Positions 5,603 to 13,044 of a stretch of 13,724 bases of DNA are shown here, in pieces. The stretch is from Helicobacteraceae bacterium (GTDB taxonomy: Bacteria; Campylobacterota; Campylobacteria; Campylobacterales; Sulfurimonadaceae). Each line of letters starts with the position of its first letter. The first letter of the stretch is position 1. The stretch lies in contig JALUKO010000093.1 in the NCBI GenBank assembly GCA_027056525.1, positions 1 through 13,724 on the forward strand, read 5' to 3'. Below the pieces are notes generated by a model that did not search any database, had not been told where the DNA came from, and was given only the letters and a program-made list of their open reading frames with translations. The position numbers and the translations under genes are program-made.

Positions 5603-7618
5603 ATGAACCTATTTTTAAAACTGCCGAAACTTCTTAGATTTTTACTTGTTTTTGTACCTGTACTCACACTGTTTTTCGTACTCTTAAGAGTTGCTTTTTA
5701 TATAGCTTATGATGATCCTTCCTCACCTCTTGGTATGGCTGATCTTCTTAAATCGATGTGGATTGGACTTCGATTTGATTTGCGCATGGTAGTTGTGATG
5801 GTACTACCTTTTTTCTTTTTATCTCCTATCTTTAATCCTTTTCGCTATAAATTTTCCCGTTACTTATGGCTTGGATATTTTACACTTGTTTTTGCTGTTT
5901 ACACTTTCTTTTATGTTCTTGATTTTGGGCATTATGCCTATTTAGAGACGCGACTTGATTTTACAGCGATGAGATTTTTAGAAAATGCAGCAATCTCTAT
6001 GGAGATGCTTTGGGAGAGTTATCCGGTTGTATGGATAAGTTTGGGGATGATGGCGACTATTGCACTGTTTGCATACTTGACAAATGCACTGTTTTTAAAA
6101 ATCGCTAAAGAGCCTTTTGTGAAATTTGGTATTCTTAAGGGGCTTGCTTTTGGAGTAGGTGCTTTTTTGATTCTTTTCGTAGCGGGTTATAGTAAGTTTT
6201 CACAATATCCTCTCCGCTGGAGTGATGCGGCATTTTCAAAACACCCTTTTGCAACACAACTAACGTATAATCCTATACATTATTTTTTAGATACATGGAA
6301 AAATGGACGTGTTGCCTATGATGAAGATAAAGTAAGAAAATATTACGACGTTGTGGCTGACTTTTTAGGTGTGCAGGATAAAAACATAACCATACTTAAC
6401 TTTAAAAGAGAGGTGACACCAAAATATCCTATAGGTGAAAAACCAAATATTGTTATTGTAATTTTAGAATCATTTGCCTCATACAAATCAAGTGTCTCAG
6501 GCAACCCTCTTGATCCTTCACCACATTTTGATGAGCTTGCCATGAACGGACTTTACTTTAAAAACTATTTTACACCCACGGTTGGAACGGCGCGCTCTAT
6601 CTACTGTACTGTTACAAGTTTACCTGATGTTGAGCTCAAAGGGACATCAAGCAGAAATCCACTGATTGTAGATCAACACAGCATAGCACAAGACTTTAAA
6701 GATTATGAAAAAGCATACTTCATCGGAGGCTCTGCATCATGGGGAAATATCCGAGGAATGTTAAACCAATCTATGAACAATCTGCATCTTTATGAAGAGG
6801 AGGATTATGATGCACCGCGTACGGATGTGTGGGGCATCTCAGATATTGATCTGTTTCGTGAAGCCAACAAGGCTCTTCAAACGATGCCTCAACCATTTTT
6901 CAGTATCATTCAAACTTCCGGAAACCATAGACCATATACCATACCTGATGAGAGTTACGGTTTTAAGATAAAAGAAAATATCACTGATGAAGAAGTGAAA
7001 AAGTATGGTTTTGGTTCGGTAAAGGAGTACAACTCCTTTCGCTTTATGGATTATTCTATAGGACACTTTATGGAGCTTGCAAAAAAGAGTGATTATTATA
7101 AAAATACCATATTTGTTTTTTGGGGCGATCATGGTATTTCAGGATCTGCAGGTAAACATGTAACTCCGGGTGAGAGTACTTCTGCTTTACGTCTTGGATC
7201 TTACAGAGTACCGTTTGTTATCTATTCGCCACTTATCAAAGAAGCAAAAGTATATGATAAGGTTGTCTCAGAAGTGGATGCACTGCCAACCATCGCCTCG
7301 ATGGCGAACATATCTTACACAGCAACGACACTCGGGCGTGATATGTTTGATAAGAAGTTCGATAATTCCAGATATGCCTTTACGATCAAACACGCTCCAA
7401 ATCCAATGATCGGACTTATAGGTGAGAAGTATTATTATAGAACAAAAGCAGATGGCTCTGATGCCAAACTCTTTGATATATACAGCCAAACTCCTTTAAA
7501 AGATCATGCATCGGAAAATCAAGAGCTGGTAAAAAAGATGGATGCCCTTGTTCACGGCATATATGAAACGGCAAAGTATATACCGTACTTTAACAAAAGA
7601 GAAGATGCGAAAAGGTAG
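5603..7618 (+). CDS. LTA synthase/sulfatase-family membrane phosphotransferase
   Basis: This is a 671-residue protein. Five hydrophobic helices (about 9-33, 60-80, 87-107, 143-165, 177-196) precede a large periplasmic alkaline-phosphatase-fold domain from about 280. Metal and catalytic signatures are in order: NIVIVILES with Glu289, GTARS with Thr329 as likely nucleophile, QTSGNHRPY (437-445, His442) and FVFWGDHG with Asp509-His510. A substrate-side WG (410-411) is also seen. The layout matches LtaS/OpgB/YejM-like proteins, which transfer phosphoglycerol or phosphoethanolamine from phospholipid to an envelope acceptor. Thr rather than Cys/Ser at the nucleophile argues against a true sulfatase. 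The acceptor cannot be predicted. The gene stands alone, with its own promoter and a GAGG site four bases before ATG, and it converges with truA, leaving 2 bp between stops. Confidence 0.85.
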   Translation: MNLFLKLPKLLRFLLVFVPVLTLFFVLLRVAFYIAYDDPSSPLGMADLLKSMWIGLRFDLRMVVVMVLPFFFLSPIFNPFRYKFSRYLWLGYFTLVFAVYTFFYVLDFGHYAYLETRLDFTAMRFLENAAISMEMLWESYPVVWISLGMMATIALFAYLTNALFLKIAKEPFVKFGILKGLAFGVGAFLILFVAGYSKFSQYPLRWSDAAFSKHPFATQLTYNPIHYFLDTWKNGRVAYDEDKVRKYYDVVADFLGVQDKNITILNFKREVTPKYPIGEKPNIVIVILESFASYKSSVSGNPLDPSPHFDELAMNGLYFKNYFTPTVGTARSIYCTVTSLPDVELKGTSSRNPLIVDQHSIAQDFKDYEKAYFIGGSASWGNIRGMLNQSMNNLHLYEEEDYDAPRTDVWGISDIDLFREANKALQTMPQPFFSIIQTSGNHRPYTIPDESYGFKIKENITDEEVKKYGFGSVKEYNSFRFMDYSIGHFMELAKKSDYYKNTIFVFWGDHGISGSAGKHVTPGESTSALRLGSYRVPFVIYSPLIKEAKVYDKVVSEVDALPTIASMANISYTATTLGRDMFDKKFDNSRYAFTIKHAPNPMIGLIGEKYYYRTKADGSDAKLFDIYSQTPLKDHASENQELVKKMDALVHGIYETAKYIPYFNKREDAKR

Positions 7619-7620
7619 TT

Positions 7621-8331
7621 TTAATATTTGACGTTACTAAGATAAAGCCCGTTACAATCTGCAGGTTTTAGCTTATAGTTCTTCTCACAGTTGAGCTGAT
7701 TTTGAATAGATTGCTCATCGAGTGTAAGCAGTGCGGCAACCATAAGCCTTATTTGTGAGCGTAAAAAACCGTTAGCTTCAAAATGAAGTACTATATACTC
7801 TTTGTGCTTGTAGGCAAACGCTTTGTAGATAATTCTTTTGGTGGAGTTGCTCTCACTTCCTGTTTTCATAAAGTATTGAAAATCATGCTCACCCAAAAAA
7901 AGTTGTATATTTTTTTGAACTCTTTTGTAGTCTATGGTATCTACAAAGGTTACGAGATCAGCCTCAAAGGGATTGCAAATACCTTCTTTGATAACATACC
8001 TGTACACTCTTCGTTTGGCACTGTAGCGTGCGTGAAAATCATCATCTACTTTAGAGATACTTTTTATATGTATAGAGGCAGGTAGCATCTTGTTGAGTAC
8101 TCTATGAAGTTTGAATAAGTCTGTCCAAAATATCGGCAGATCAACATGGCATACCTGTCTTGAGGCATGTACACCTTTGTCTGTCCTTCCAGAAGCTATC
8201 ACTTTAGAGTCTATCCCTATCTTGCAAAGAACATGCTGGAGTGTACCAATAATAGTATTGGATGATTCTTTTTGTATTTGAGAGCCTAAATAATGGCTGC
8301 CATTATAGGATATGGTGAGTGCACAGCGCAT
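7621..8331 (-). CDS. truA: tRNA pseudouridine(38-40) synthase TruA
   Basis: The 236-residue protein carries the TruA catalytic motif SGRTDKGVHA with the nucleophilic Asp51. It also has FHARYSAKRRVYRY (about 99-112), GFLRSQIRLMVAALL and the C-terminal ADCNGLYL. It isomerises uridines 38-40 in tRNA anticodon arms. The length is slightly short for the family. ATG at 8331 directly follows the stop of the permease gene (TAAATG). Its ribosome site AAGG lies inside the last codons of that gene, so translation is probably coupled. It is the last gene of the coaBC operon. I see no clear hairpin terminator in the 2-bp gap to the converging gene or just beyond. Confidence 0.95.
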   Translation of the reverse strand: MRCALTISYNGSHYLGSQIQKESSNTIIGTLQHVLCKIGIDSKVIASGRTDKGVHASRQVCHVDLPIFWTDLFKLHRVLNKMLPASIHIKSISKVDDDFHARYSAKRRVYRYVIKEGICNPFEADLVTFVDTIDYKRVQKNIQLFLGEHDFQYFMKTGSESNSTKRIIYKAFAYKHKEYIVLHFEANGFLRSQIRLMVAALLTLDEQSIQNQLNCEKNYKLKPADCNGLYLSNVKY

Positions 8332-9351
8332 TTAAAACCTTGCGAGAATAGTTTTTCTATAGTATAGGTATGTTGCCAAAAGCCAAGTAAGAGCAACGAC
8401 GCCAATAGTATAAAATGACAAAATACTTTGAAGAGCAATAGTTGCACCGTAAAAGATCACAATACCTAAAAAGAGATAAAGATAGACTCTTCCTTTTTGA
8501 TGTCTCACATGCACTATACCGATAGCTGCCACTAAAAAGAGGCTAAGAACCGGAAAGAGGCTTAAGAGTGTATCGGTGATAAACATATGTTTTTTATTTT
8601 CTCTTCTGTGTTCTGACTTCCAGTATTGCAAGGGTGTTCTGTATGTTGTAAGATCTGTACTCATTGTATCATTGATATACATGGTTTTAAAGTTTATTTG
8701 TGAGAATTTTTCTTTTGAATAACTGTACCCCTCACCATTGCTAAGCTTTAAGCGTAAAATACCTGAGTCATTAATGATTTCAGCTTTTTTGGCGCCTATA
8801 AGTATCTCCTCTTTTTCATCTTTGTTAAATAAAAACACATCACCGTAGGTACCATCGGAATTATTACTTCCCACATAAAGAAGCCACTCACCAAAGCTGT
8901 GACCAAATTCAGAAGCAGAAAGGTTAAACTTGGCTTCACTCTTTTTGTAAGATACAAAGTTGCTTGAGAGCACCGTTGTGTGAGGAAAGAGTATGAAAAA
9001 GTCAAAAGCCAAAAGTGCAGACAGCAGCATAGCAGGTTTTAAAAGTGTTCTTATAATAAATTTAGGATGGATCCCAAGTGCAAACAGTACTACCATTTCA
9101 TTGTCTGTTGAGAGCCTGAATAAAGATAAAACAGCGGCTATAAAAAAAGTGATAGGCAATGTATAAAATAAAATTTCGGGCAGGATAAAAAAGTAAAGTT
9201 TTGTCATCTCCCAGATACTTATTTGGATCACTGCCGTATAGGTAGCAAGCTTGATCAAAAATATCACAGAAGCTATTGCAAAAAGGGGCAAAAATATCGA
9301 TAAAAAAAGTACAGACAGGTTGTTGATTATATATTTTTGTAATCTGTCCAT
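8332..9351 (-). CDS. LptF/LptG-family (YjgP/YjgQ) LPS export permease
   Basis: The 339-residue inner-membrane protein has six predicted helices: about 12-36, 52-80, 101-122, then 257-280, 288-308 and 312-331. A periplasmic beta-rich domain (about 125-255) lies between the third and fourth. This is the LptF/LptG topology. The cytoplasmic coupling segment LSTDNEMVVLFALGIHPK (80-97) matches the region that docks the LptB ATPase. LptF and LptG with LptB extract lipopolysaccharide from the inner membrane. I cannot tell LptF from LptG here, and the partner gene is not in the window. ATG is 3 bp after the stop of the prepilin peptidase gene. The ribosome site is poor, so translational coupling is likely. 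Confidence 0.9.
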   Translation of the reverse strand: MDRLQKYIINNLSVLFLSIFLPLFAIASVIFLIKLATYTAVIQISIWEMTKLYFFILPEILFYTLPITFFIAAVLSLFRLSTDNEMVVLFALGIHPKFIIRTLLKPAMLLSALLAFDFFILFPHTTVLSSNFVSYKKSEAKFNLSASEFGHSFGEWLLYVGSNNSDGTYGDVFLFNKDEKEEILIGAKKAEIINDSGILRLKLSNGEGYSYSKEKFSQINFKTMYINDTMSTDLTTYRTPLQYWKSEHRRENKKHMFITDTLLSLFPVLSLFLVAAIGIVHVRHQKGRVYLYLFLGIVIFYGATIALQSILSFYTIGVVALTWLLATYLYYRKTILARF

Positions 9352-9354
9352 ATC

Positions 9355-10170
9355 TTAGTAATTTGCCTCGATATAAGCTAAAATAGGGCTGTCAAATATA
9401 TAAACTATAAAAGTTGCCATAGCTAAGAATGGTACAAAGGGAACTCTTTGTTCCTCCGCAGATCTGTTTCTTAAGGCAAGCATCACGGGAAGTGCCAAAA
9501 GAGCAGATAAAAATATAGCCACCAAAGTTAATTTTACACCTAAAAGTGCACCCATGGTCGCAGCGACCATAATGTCACCTTCTCCCATAGCTTCTATAAA
9601 GGGGTAGGCATGGTAGTTTTTTGTCCATGAGGTCATAGTTTTTTTTGCACGACGTCTTGCCGAAGATGTTAACATATAGGAGAGACTAAATCTTAAAAGG
9701 GTGAAGCCACCTGCAAAGAGCAGGGCGTTTTGCAGGTTAAGGATAACTCCGTTGAGGCTCCATGCGCCAAAAACAGCAAAAAGGATTGCTAAAAGATTGA
9801 GTGAATCCGGAACCATTTTGTATTTAAAATCTATCATAGAAAGGGCTAAAAGCATTAAAAAACTCATTGCAATCATCAATACAGGAAAACTTATGCCAAA
9901 TTTGTTGGCAAGCACAACAAATACCAAGCCGCTGAGAAGTTCTATGGCTGGATACATAGGGGATATTTTACTGTGACAGTAAGAGCATTTACCTCGTAAA
10001 AACAACCAAGAAAAAATGGGTATATTGTGCCATGGTTTTAGGGGTTTTGAGCAACTGTAACAGTGTGAAGCATCAAAAACAACACTCTCATCTCTTGGTA
10101 TTCTCAAAATAACCACATTTAAAAATGATCCTATTGTGATACCCAGTATAAATGCAATGAATAATTCCAT
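9355..10170 (-). CDS. Type IV prepilin peptidase / leader-peptide methylase family
   Basis: This is a 271-residue polytopic protein. The N-terminal cytoplasmic loop holds two CxxC pairs (Cys37/Cys40 and Cys62/Cys65) for zinc, as in bifunctional PilD-type enzymes with the methyltransferase part. The aspartyl protease residues are Asp114 (SMIDFKYKMVPD) and Asp199 in the GEGD motif (196-199). Such enzymes cleave and N-methylate type IV pilin-like or type II secretion pseudopilin precursors. A basic insert (about 168-186, SSARRRAKK) precedes the GxGD loop. The start overlaps the uppS stop by one base (TAATG), with a strong GGAGG about nine bases upstream. No pilin or pilus-assembly gene lies in the window, so its substrates are elsewhere. 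Confidence 0.93.
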   Translation of the reverse strand: MELFIAFILGITIGSFLNVVILRIPRDESVVFDASHCYSCSKPLKPWHNIPIFSWLFLRGKCSYCHSKISPMYPAIELLSGLVFVVLANKFGISFPVLMIAMSFLMLLALSMIDFKYKMVPDSLNLLAILFAVFGAWSLNGVILNLQNALLFAGGFTLLRFSLSYMLTSSARRRAKKTMTSWTKNYHAYPFIEAMGEGDIMVAATMGALLGVKLTLVAIFLSALLALPVMLALRNRSAEEQRVPFVPFLAMATFIVYIFDSPILAYIEANY

Positions 10171-10847
10171 TATTTTAAGCCTCCAAAACGGCGTTCAATT
10201 TTTGTAAATTTTTTGATAATCTGTTCAAGATCTTTTGTTTCAAAATCTGGCCAGAGAGTATCACAGAAAAAGAGTTCCGCATATGCTGACTGCCAAAGCA
10301 GGAAGTTTGAAAGCCTATGATCACCTCCCGTACGGATCAGCAGGTCAACATTGTGTTTGCAATCAAGCGCATTACTCAGCATCGCTTCTGTAATATTTTC
10401 ACTTGAAGTTTTGATTTTATTAATTGCTCTGAGTATCTCATCGTGTGCTCCGTAATTGAGGGCGAGACTTTGTACAAGACCATCACAGTGGGCAGTTTTT
10501 TCTTTGACATCTTTTATGGTTCTTTGGAGTGATTTTGAAAAAGCTCTTATGTCTCCAATTGGCTCAAACCTTATGTTGTTTTCTAGATAGGTTGGAAGCT
10601 CATTTCTTAAGTATTTCTCTAAGAGTTTCATCAAAAATTCTACTTCCAAACGGGGTCTTTTCCAGTTTTCTGTGGAAAATGCATACAGGGTGAGTCTTTC
10701 TATATCCTCATGGTTGGCACAATATGTTGTGACTTTTTTAACGACTTTTGCTCCCGCTTCATGCCCTTTGACTCTTTTTTTACCTTGAAGCTCCGCCCAA
10801 CGACCGTTTCCATCCATGACGATGGCTATATGTTTTGCTCTATTCAT
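10170..10847 (-). CDS. uppS: Undecaprenyl diphosphate synthase (di-trans,poly-cis)
   Basis: The 225-residue cis-prenyltransferase has the full set of motifs: HIAIVMDGNGRWA with Asp12 and Arg16, GHEAG with His29, LTLYAFSTENWKRP (52-65), NYG (131-133) and DLLIRTGGDHRLSNFLLWQ (168-186). It condenses eight isopentenyl diphosphates onto farnesyl diphosphate to make the carrier lipid for peptidoglycan, O-antigen and other envelope glycans. The Asp176 of GGDHR replaces the Glu seen in E. coli, a conservative change. The ATG overlaps the previous gene's stop in an ATGA junction with a weak GGA ribosome site, so coupling is likely. Placement beside an LptF/G permease groups envelope functions. Confidence 0.97.
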   Translation of the reverse strand: MNRAKHIAIVMDGNGRWAELQGKKRVKGHEAGAKVVKKVTTYCANHEDIERLTLYAFSTENWKRPRLEVEFLMKLLEKYLRNELPTYLENNIRFEPIGDIRAFSKSLQRTIKDVKEKTAHCDGLVQSLALNYGAHDEILRAINKIKTSSENITEAMLSNALDCKHNVDLLIRTGGDHRLSNFLLWQSAYAELFFCDTLWPDFETKDLEQIIKKFTKIERRFGGLK

Positions 10848-11596
10848 ATGCTTATGTCCAAAAGTGAATTTATATTTGTGTGGTATAAGGGCTCTATACC
10901 CTCACTAACATCTATGTTAAGATCATAAGAAAAGTTTTTCATATCATTTTCCAAAAAGGTTTTAGTTGTCTCAAATGCGACATTTAAAGTGATCTCTACA
11001 TTTGTTTGCTCTACAGCAATAAGCCCGGAAATTGGTCCTAAGGCTTCAAGTGCCGCATAGAAATCTATTTGAGTTTTTTTTGTTTTCTTATTGTACCTTT
11101 TTTTAAATTGTAAAATAGAAAAATAGTTGTGAAATAAAAGAGGAATTGTAAAAACCTGATTTTGAAGCGATAGTAAAAGTGTGGAAATATTGCTAAATTC
11201 CTCTTTTGTACTACTTTTGCCAAGTTGCTCAAGTATATGTTGCTTGAAGTGTGTTGAGGGGTTTTTAGAGCTCAAGATCGTTTGTAGATCTTTTAAGGAG
11301 TAGTGTGTATGTGAAGTTTTCAAACTTTGCAATATACTTGGCATTTTAAGCAATTGAGTAAGTTTGACACTTTTATGCTCAGTATGAGACAACAAAGACC
11401 AGTACTTATCTCCCTGCGTTAAGGGTTTGTCGCTGTAGGCATTCAATGTTTTGTTATTGAGCATAATTGTGTAGTTGTTTTTTCCAAGTGATTTTAAAAC
11501 ATCTATAGAGGCAAGTTTAGAGAGTGCACTGGAAGCATTTGGAGTTGTTGAGAGCACTTTTGCTATCGACTTGAGCTCACTGAGAGAGAAGTTCAT
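10844..11596 (-). CDS. Unknown protein with possible FliK-like C-terminal domain
   Basis: This 250-residue protein sits between coaBC and uppS, with ATGA overlaps on both sides. From memory, C. jejuni has an uncharacterised gene at the same place (Cj0823). No signal peptide or membrane helix is seen. The N-terminal two thirds are Ser/Thr/Leu/Lys-rich and mostly helical. Residues about 176-235 (starting TQIDFYAALEALGPISGLI) follow the strand-strand-strand-helix spacing of the flagellar hook-length control (FliK/Flg_hook) C-terminus: a LeuGly turn, a short beta pair ending in LNVAF, then a helix TKTFLENDMKNF. This is a pattern-based suggestion, not an established assignment. No catalytic motif is visible. 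Confidence 0.75.
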   Translation of the reverse strand: MNFSLSELKSIAKVLSTTPNASSALSKLASIDVLKSLGKNNYTIMLNNKTLNAYSDKPLTQGDKYWSLLSHTEHKSVKLTQLLKMPSILQSLKTSHTHYSLKDLQTILSSKNPSTHFKQHILEQLGKSSTKEEFSNISTLLLSLQNQVFTIPLLFHNYFSILQFKKRYNKKTKKTQIDFYAALEALGPISGLIAVEQTNVEITLNVAFETTKTFLENDMKNFSYDLNIDVSEGIEPLYHTNINSLLDISI

Positions 11597-12861
11597 AGTC
11601 TCTTTGCATGCTCAAGTATATCAAAACTTACGCTGAGTTTATCAGTATTTTTGAGAGACTCAATGGCATCGGGGGTGATAAACTCTATTTGATTGGTATC
11701 ACTGCCAAAACTTGAGTGATCTTTAAGTACATTGAGGCATACGGCATCTATATTTTTAGTGTCGATCATCTTAGAAGCGTTATTCTGAGCATTTTGTGGA
11801 TCCAGTTCTGCTTTAAAACCTACAGTAGTGATACCGTCTTTATCGATAGAGCTGAGTATATCTATATTTTGTTTGAGTTGGAGTTCCCACTTTTCACCCA
11901 AAAGCTCTTTTTTGAGTTTCGTATTTTGTGCAAACTCCACAACATAGTCACTGACAGCTGCAGCCATAAAAAGGTAAGGTTTTTTCTGAATGATGTGGAT
12001 ATGTTCATCTCTCATAAGTGTTGCTTTGGAGAGTTTTCCTTTTTTTGCGATACGGATAGAGTCAACAAGATACTCATACATCTCTGCAGAACTTTGCACA
12101 TCGATTTTGTGCATATTTTTTGGAAGTTCGCTTTCAAAACGTGTAGCTATGAGGTTGACATCCGCACCTTTACAGTAAAGTGCAGCGGCAAGAGAAGAAG
12201 CCATTTTACCACTTGAGAAGTTGGATATATAACGAACTTCATCGATCTTTTCTATGCTGCCGCCCCCTGTAACAATCACACGTCTGTCCTCCCAAAACTC
12301 CTCTTTTAAAAGGGCTCGTGCCGAATGCCAAAATATATCTATAGGCTCTGCCATCGCACCATCACCCATTGTTTTACATGCAAGTTCTTTGGTCTGCGTA
12401 TCAACGATATCATAGTTGGCAATGGCGAGCATCTTCAAATTTGCCTGAGTTATGGGGTTTTTGAGCATATTTGTGTTTGCAGAGGGTGCCAATATAGTAA
12501 CGCCTGGATAGGCAAGTGCGCACTGAAGGAGCATGTTATCAGCTATGGCGTTTGCAAGTTTTGCAATAGTATTTGCCGTTGCGGGGGCTATAACAAAGAG
12601 ATCTGCCCACTCTGTAGTTTGTATATGGTTGTGGTTATCTATCCATGATTCATTAGTGTCATCAAGCACTTTGTTGGATGTAAGTGTCTCAAAAGTCAGT
12701 GGTGTGACAAATTTTTTACTTGCATCACTCATAACCACTTTTACATCAGCGCCTGCTTTGACAAAGAGTCTTACAAGTTCAAGTGACTTGTACACAGCGA
12801 TGGAACCTGTAACACCCAGTAGTATGTTTTTACCTTGAAGTAGATCCGATGGAATAAGCAT
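11593..12861 (-). CDS. coaBC: Bifunctional phosphopantothenoylcysteine decarboxylase / phosphopantothenate-cysteine ligase
   Basis: The 422-residue protein has two domains. CoaC (about 8-185) shows LLGVTGSIAVYKS, the active-site His79 in NHIQ, the FMN-binding APATANTIAKLANAIADN (92-109), Asn129 in PSANTNM and Cys162 in the substrate flap LACKTMGDGAM. CoaB (about 190-422) shows VTGGGSIEKIDEVRYISNFS, SSGKMA (216-221), AAAVSDY (300-306), KLKK (315-318), VGFKAE (347-352) and SFGSDTNQ. It makes 4'-phosphopantetheine from phosphopantothenate for coenzyme A. I chose ATG at 12861, with AAGG six bases upstream; the longer frame begins with TTG at 12900, which lies inside the promoter. It is the first gene of the six-gene leftward operon and ends in an ATGA overlap. 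Confidence 0.96.
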   Translation of the reverse strand: MLIPSDLLQGKNILLGVTGSIAVYKSLELVRLFVKAGADVKVVMSDASKKFVTPLTFETLTSNKVLDDTNESWIDNHNHIQTTEWADLFVIAPATANTIAKLANAIADNMLLQCALAYPGVTILAPSANTNMLKNPITQANLKMLAIANYDIVDTQTKELACKTMGDGAMAEPIDIFWHSARALLKEEFWEDRRVIVTGGGSIEKIDEVRYISNFSSGKMASSLAAALYCKGADVNLIATRFESELPKNMHKIDVQSSAEMYEYLVDSIRIAKKGKLSKATLMRDEHIHIIQKKPYLFMAAAVSDYVVEFAQNTKLKKELLGEKWELQLKQNIDILSSIDKDGITTVGFKAELDPQNAQNNASKMIDTKNIDAVCLNVLKDHSSFGSDTNQIEFITPDAIESLKNTDKLSVSFDILEHAKRL

Positions 12862-12887
12862 GATAAACCTTGTAGTTGTATATAGGG

Positions 12888-12899
12888 TGTATTTTATCA
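12888..12899 (-). promoter_or_regulatory. Extended -10 promoter of the coaBC-uppS-truA operon
   Basis: The minus strand reads TGATAAAATACA, with extended -10 TGA+TAAAAT. It predicts a start near 12884 and a leader of about 23 nt to ATG 12861. It is the only strong promoter-like element upstream of the six overlapping genes. The same 12 bases form both promoters at 340-418. Confidence 0.55.
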
Positions 12900-12970
12900 A
12901 AAAATCTATTTAACATAAATTCTTTTGAAATGTTACTTATATAAACAGTTGGTTTAAAGATAGTCGTTAA

Positions 12971-12990
12971 TGTAAATAGTAAGTGTAAAT
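12971..12990. repeat. Direct repeat TGTAAAT x2 in the coaBC/HDOD divergent gap
   Basis: TGTAAAT occurs at 12971-12977 and 12984-12990, 13 bp apart, upstream of the HDOD gene's -10. The spacing could suit a tandem-binding response regulator, but in such AT-rich DNA chance is a real alternative. Confidence 0.35.
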
Positions 12991-13007
12991 TTTTCTAAAT
13001 TGGAATA

Positions 13008-13016
13008 TGATATAAA
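13008..13016 (+). promoter_or_regulatory. Extended -10 promoter of the HDOD gene
   Basis: TGATATAAA fits an extended -10 (TGn+TATAAA), about 28 bases before the ATG at 13045. A second TGATAAA lies at 13018-13024, so the exact start is uncertain. Confidence 0.45.
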
Positions 13017-13044
13017 TATGATAAAAAAGTAAAAAAGGCTATAT

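Noticed and set aside
11716..12838. Rightward frames (62-166 codons) opposite coaBC
   Set aside because: Antisense shadows of a clear coaBC gene, with no family motif or ribosome-site support.
11593..12861. CoaC motif changes (PSAN for PAMN, GDGAM for GxGRM) as evidence of a degenerate enzyme
   Set aside because: The catalytic His, Asn and Cys are all present, and GNGAM-type flaps occur in functional relatives such as plant HAL3.
12862..12900. Longer coaBC start at TTG 12900
   Set aside because: It overlaps the extended -10 box. The ATG at 12861 has AAGG six bases upstream and begins at the usual family position.
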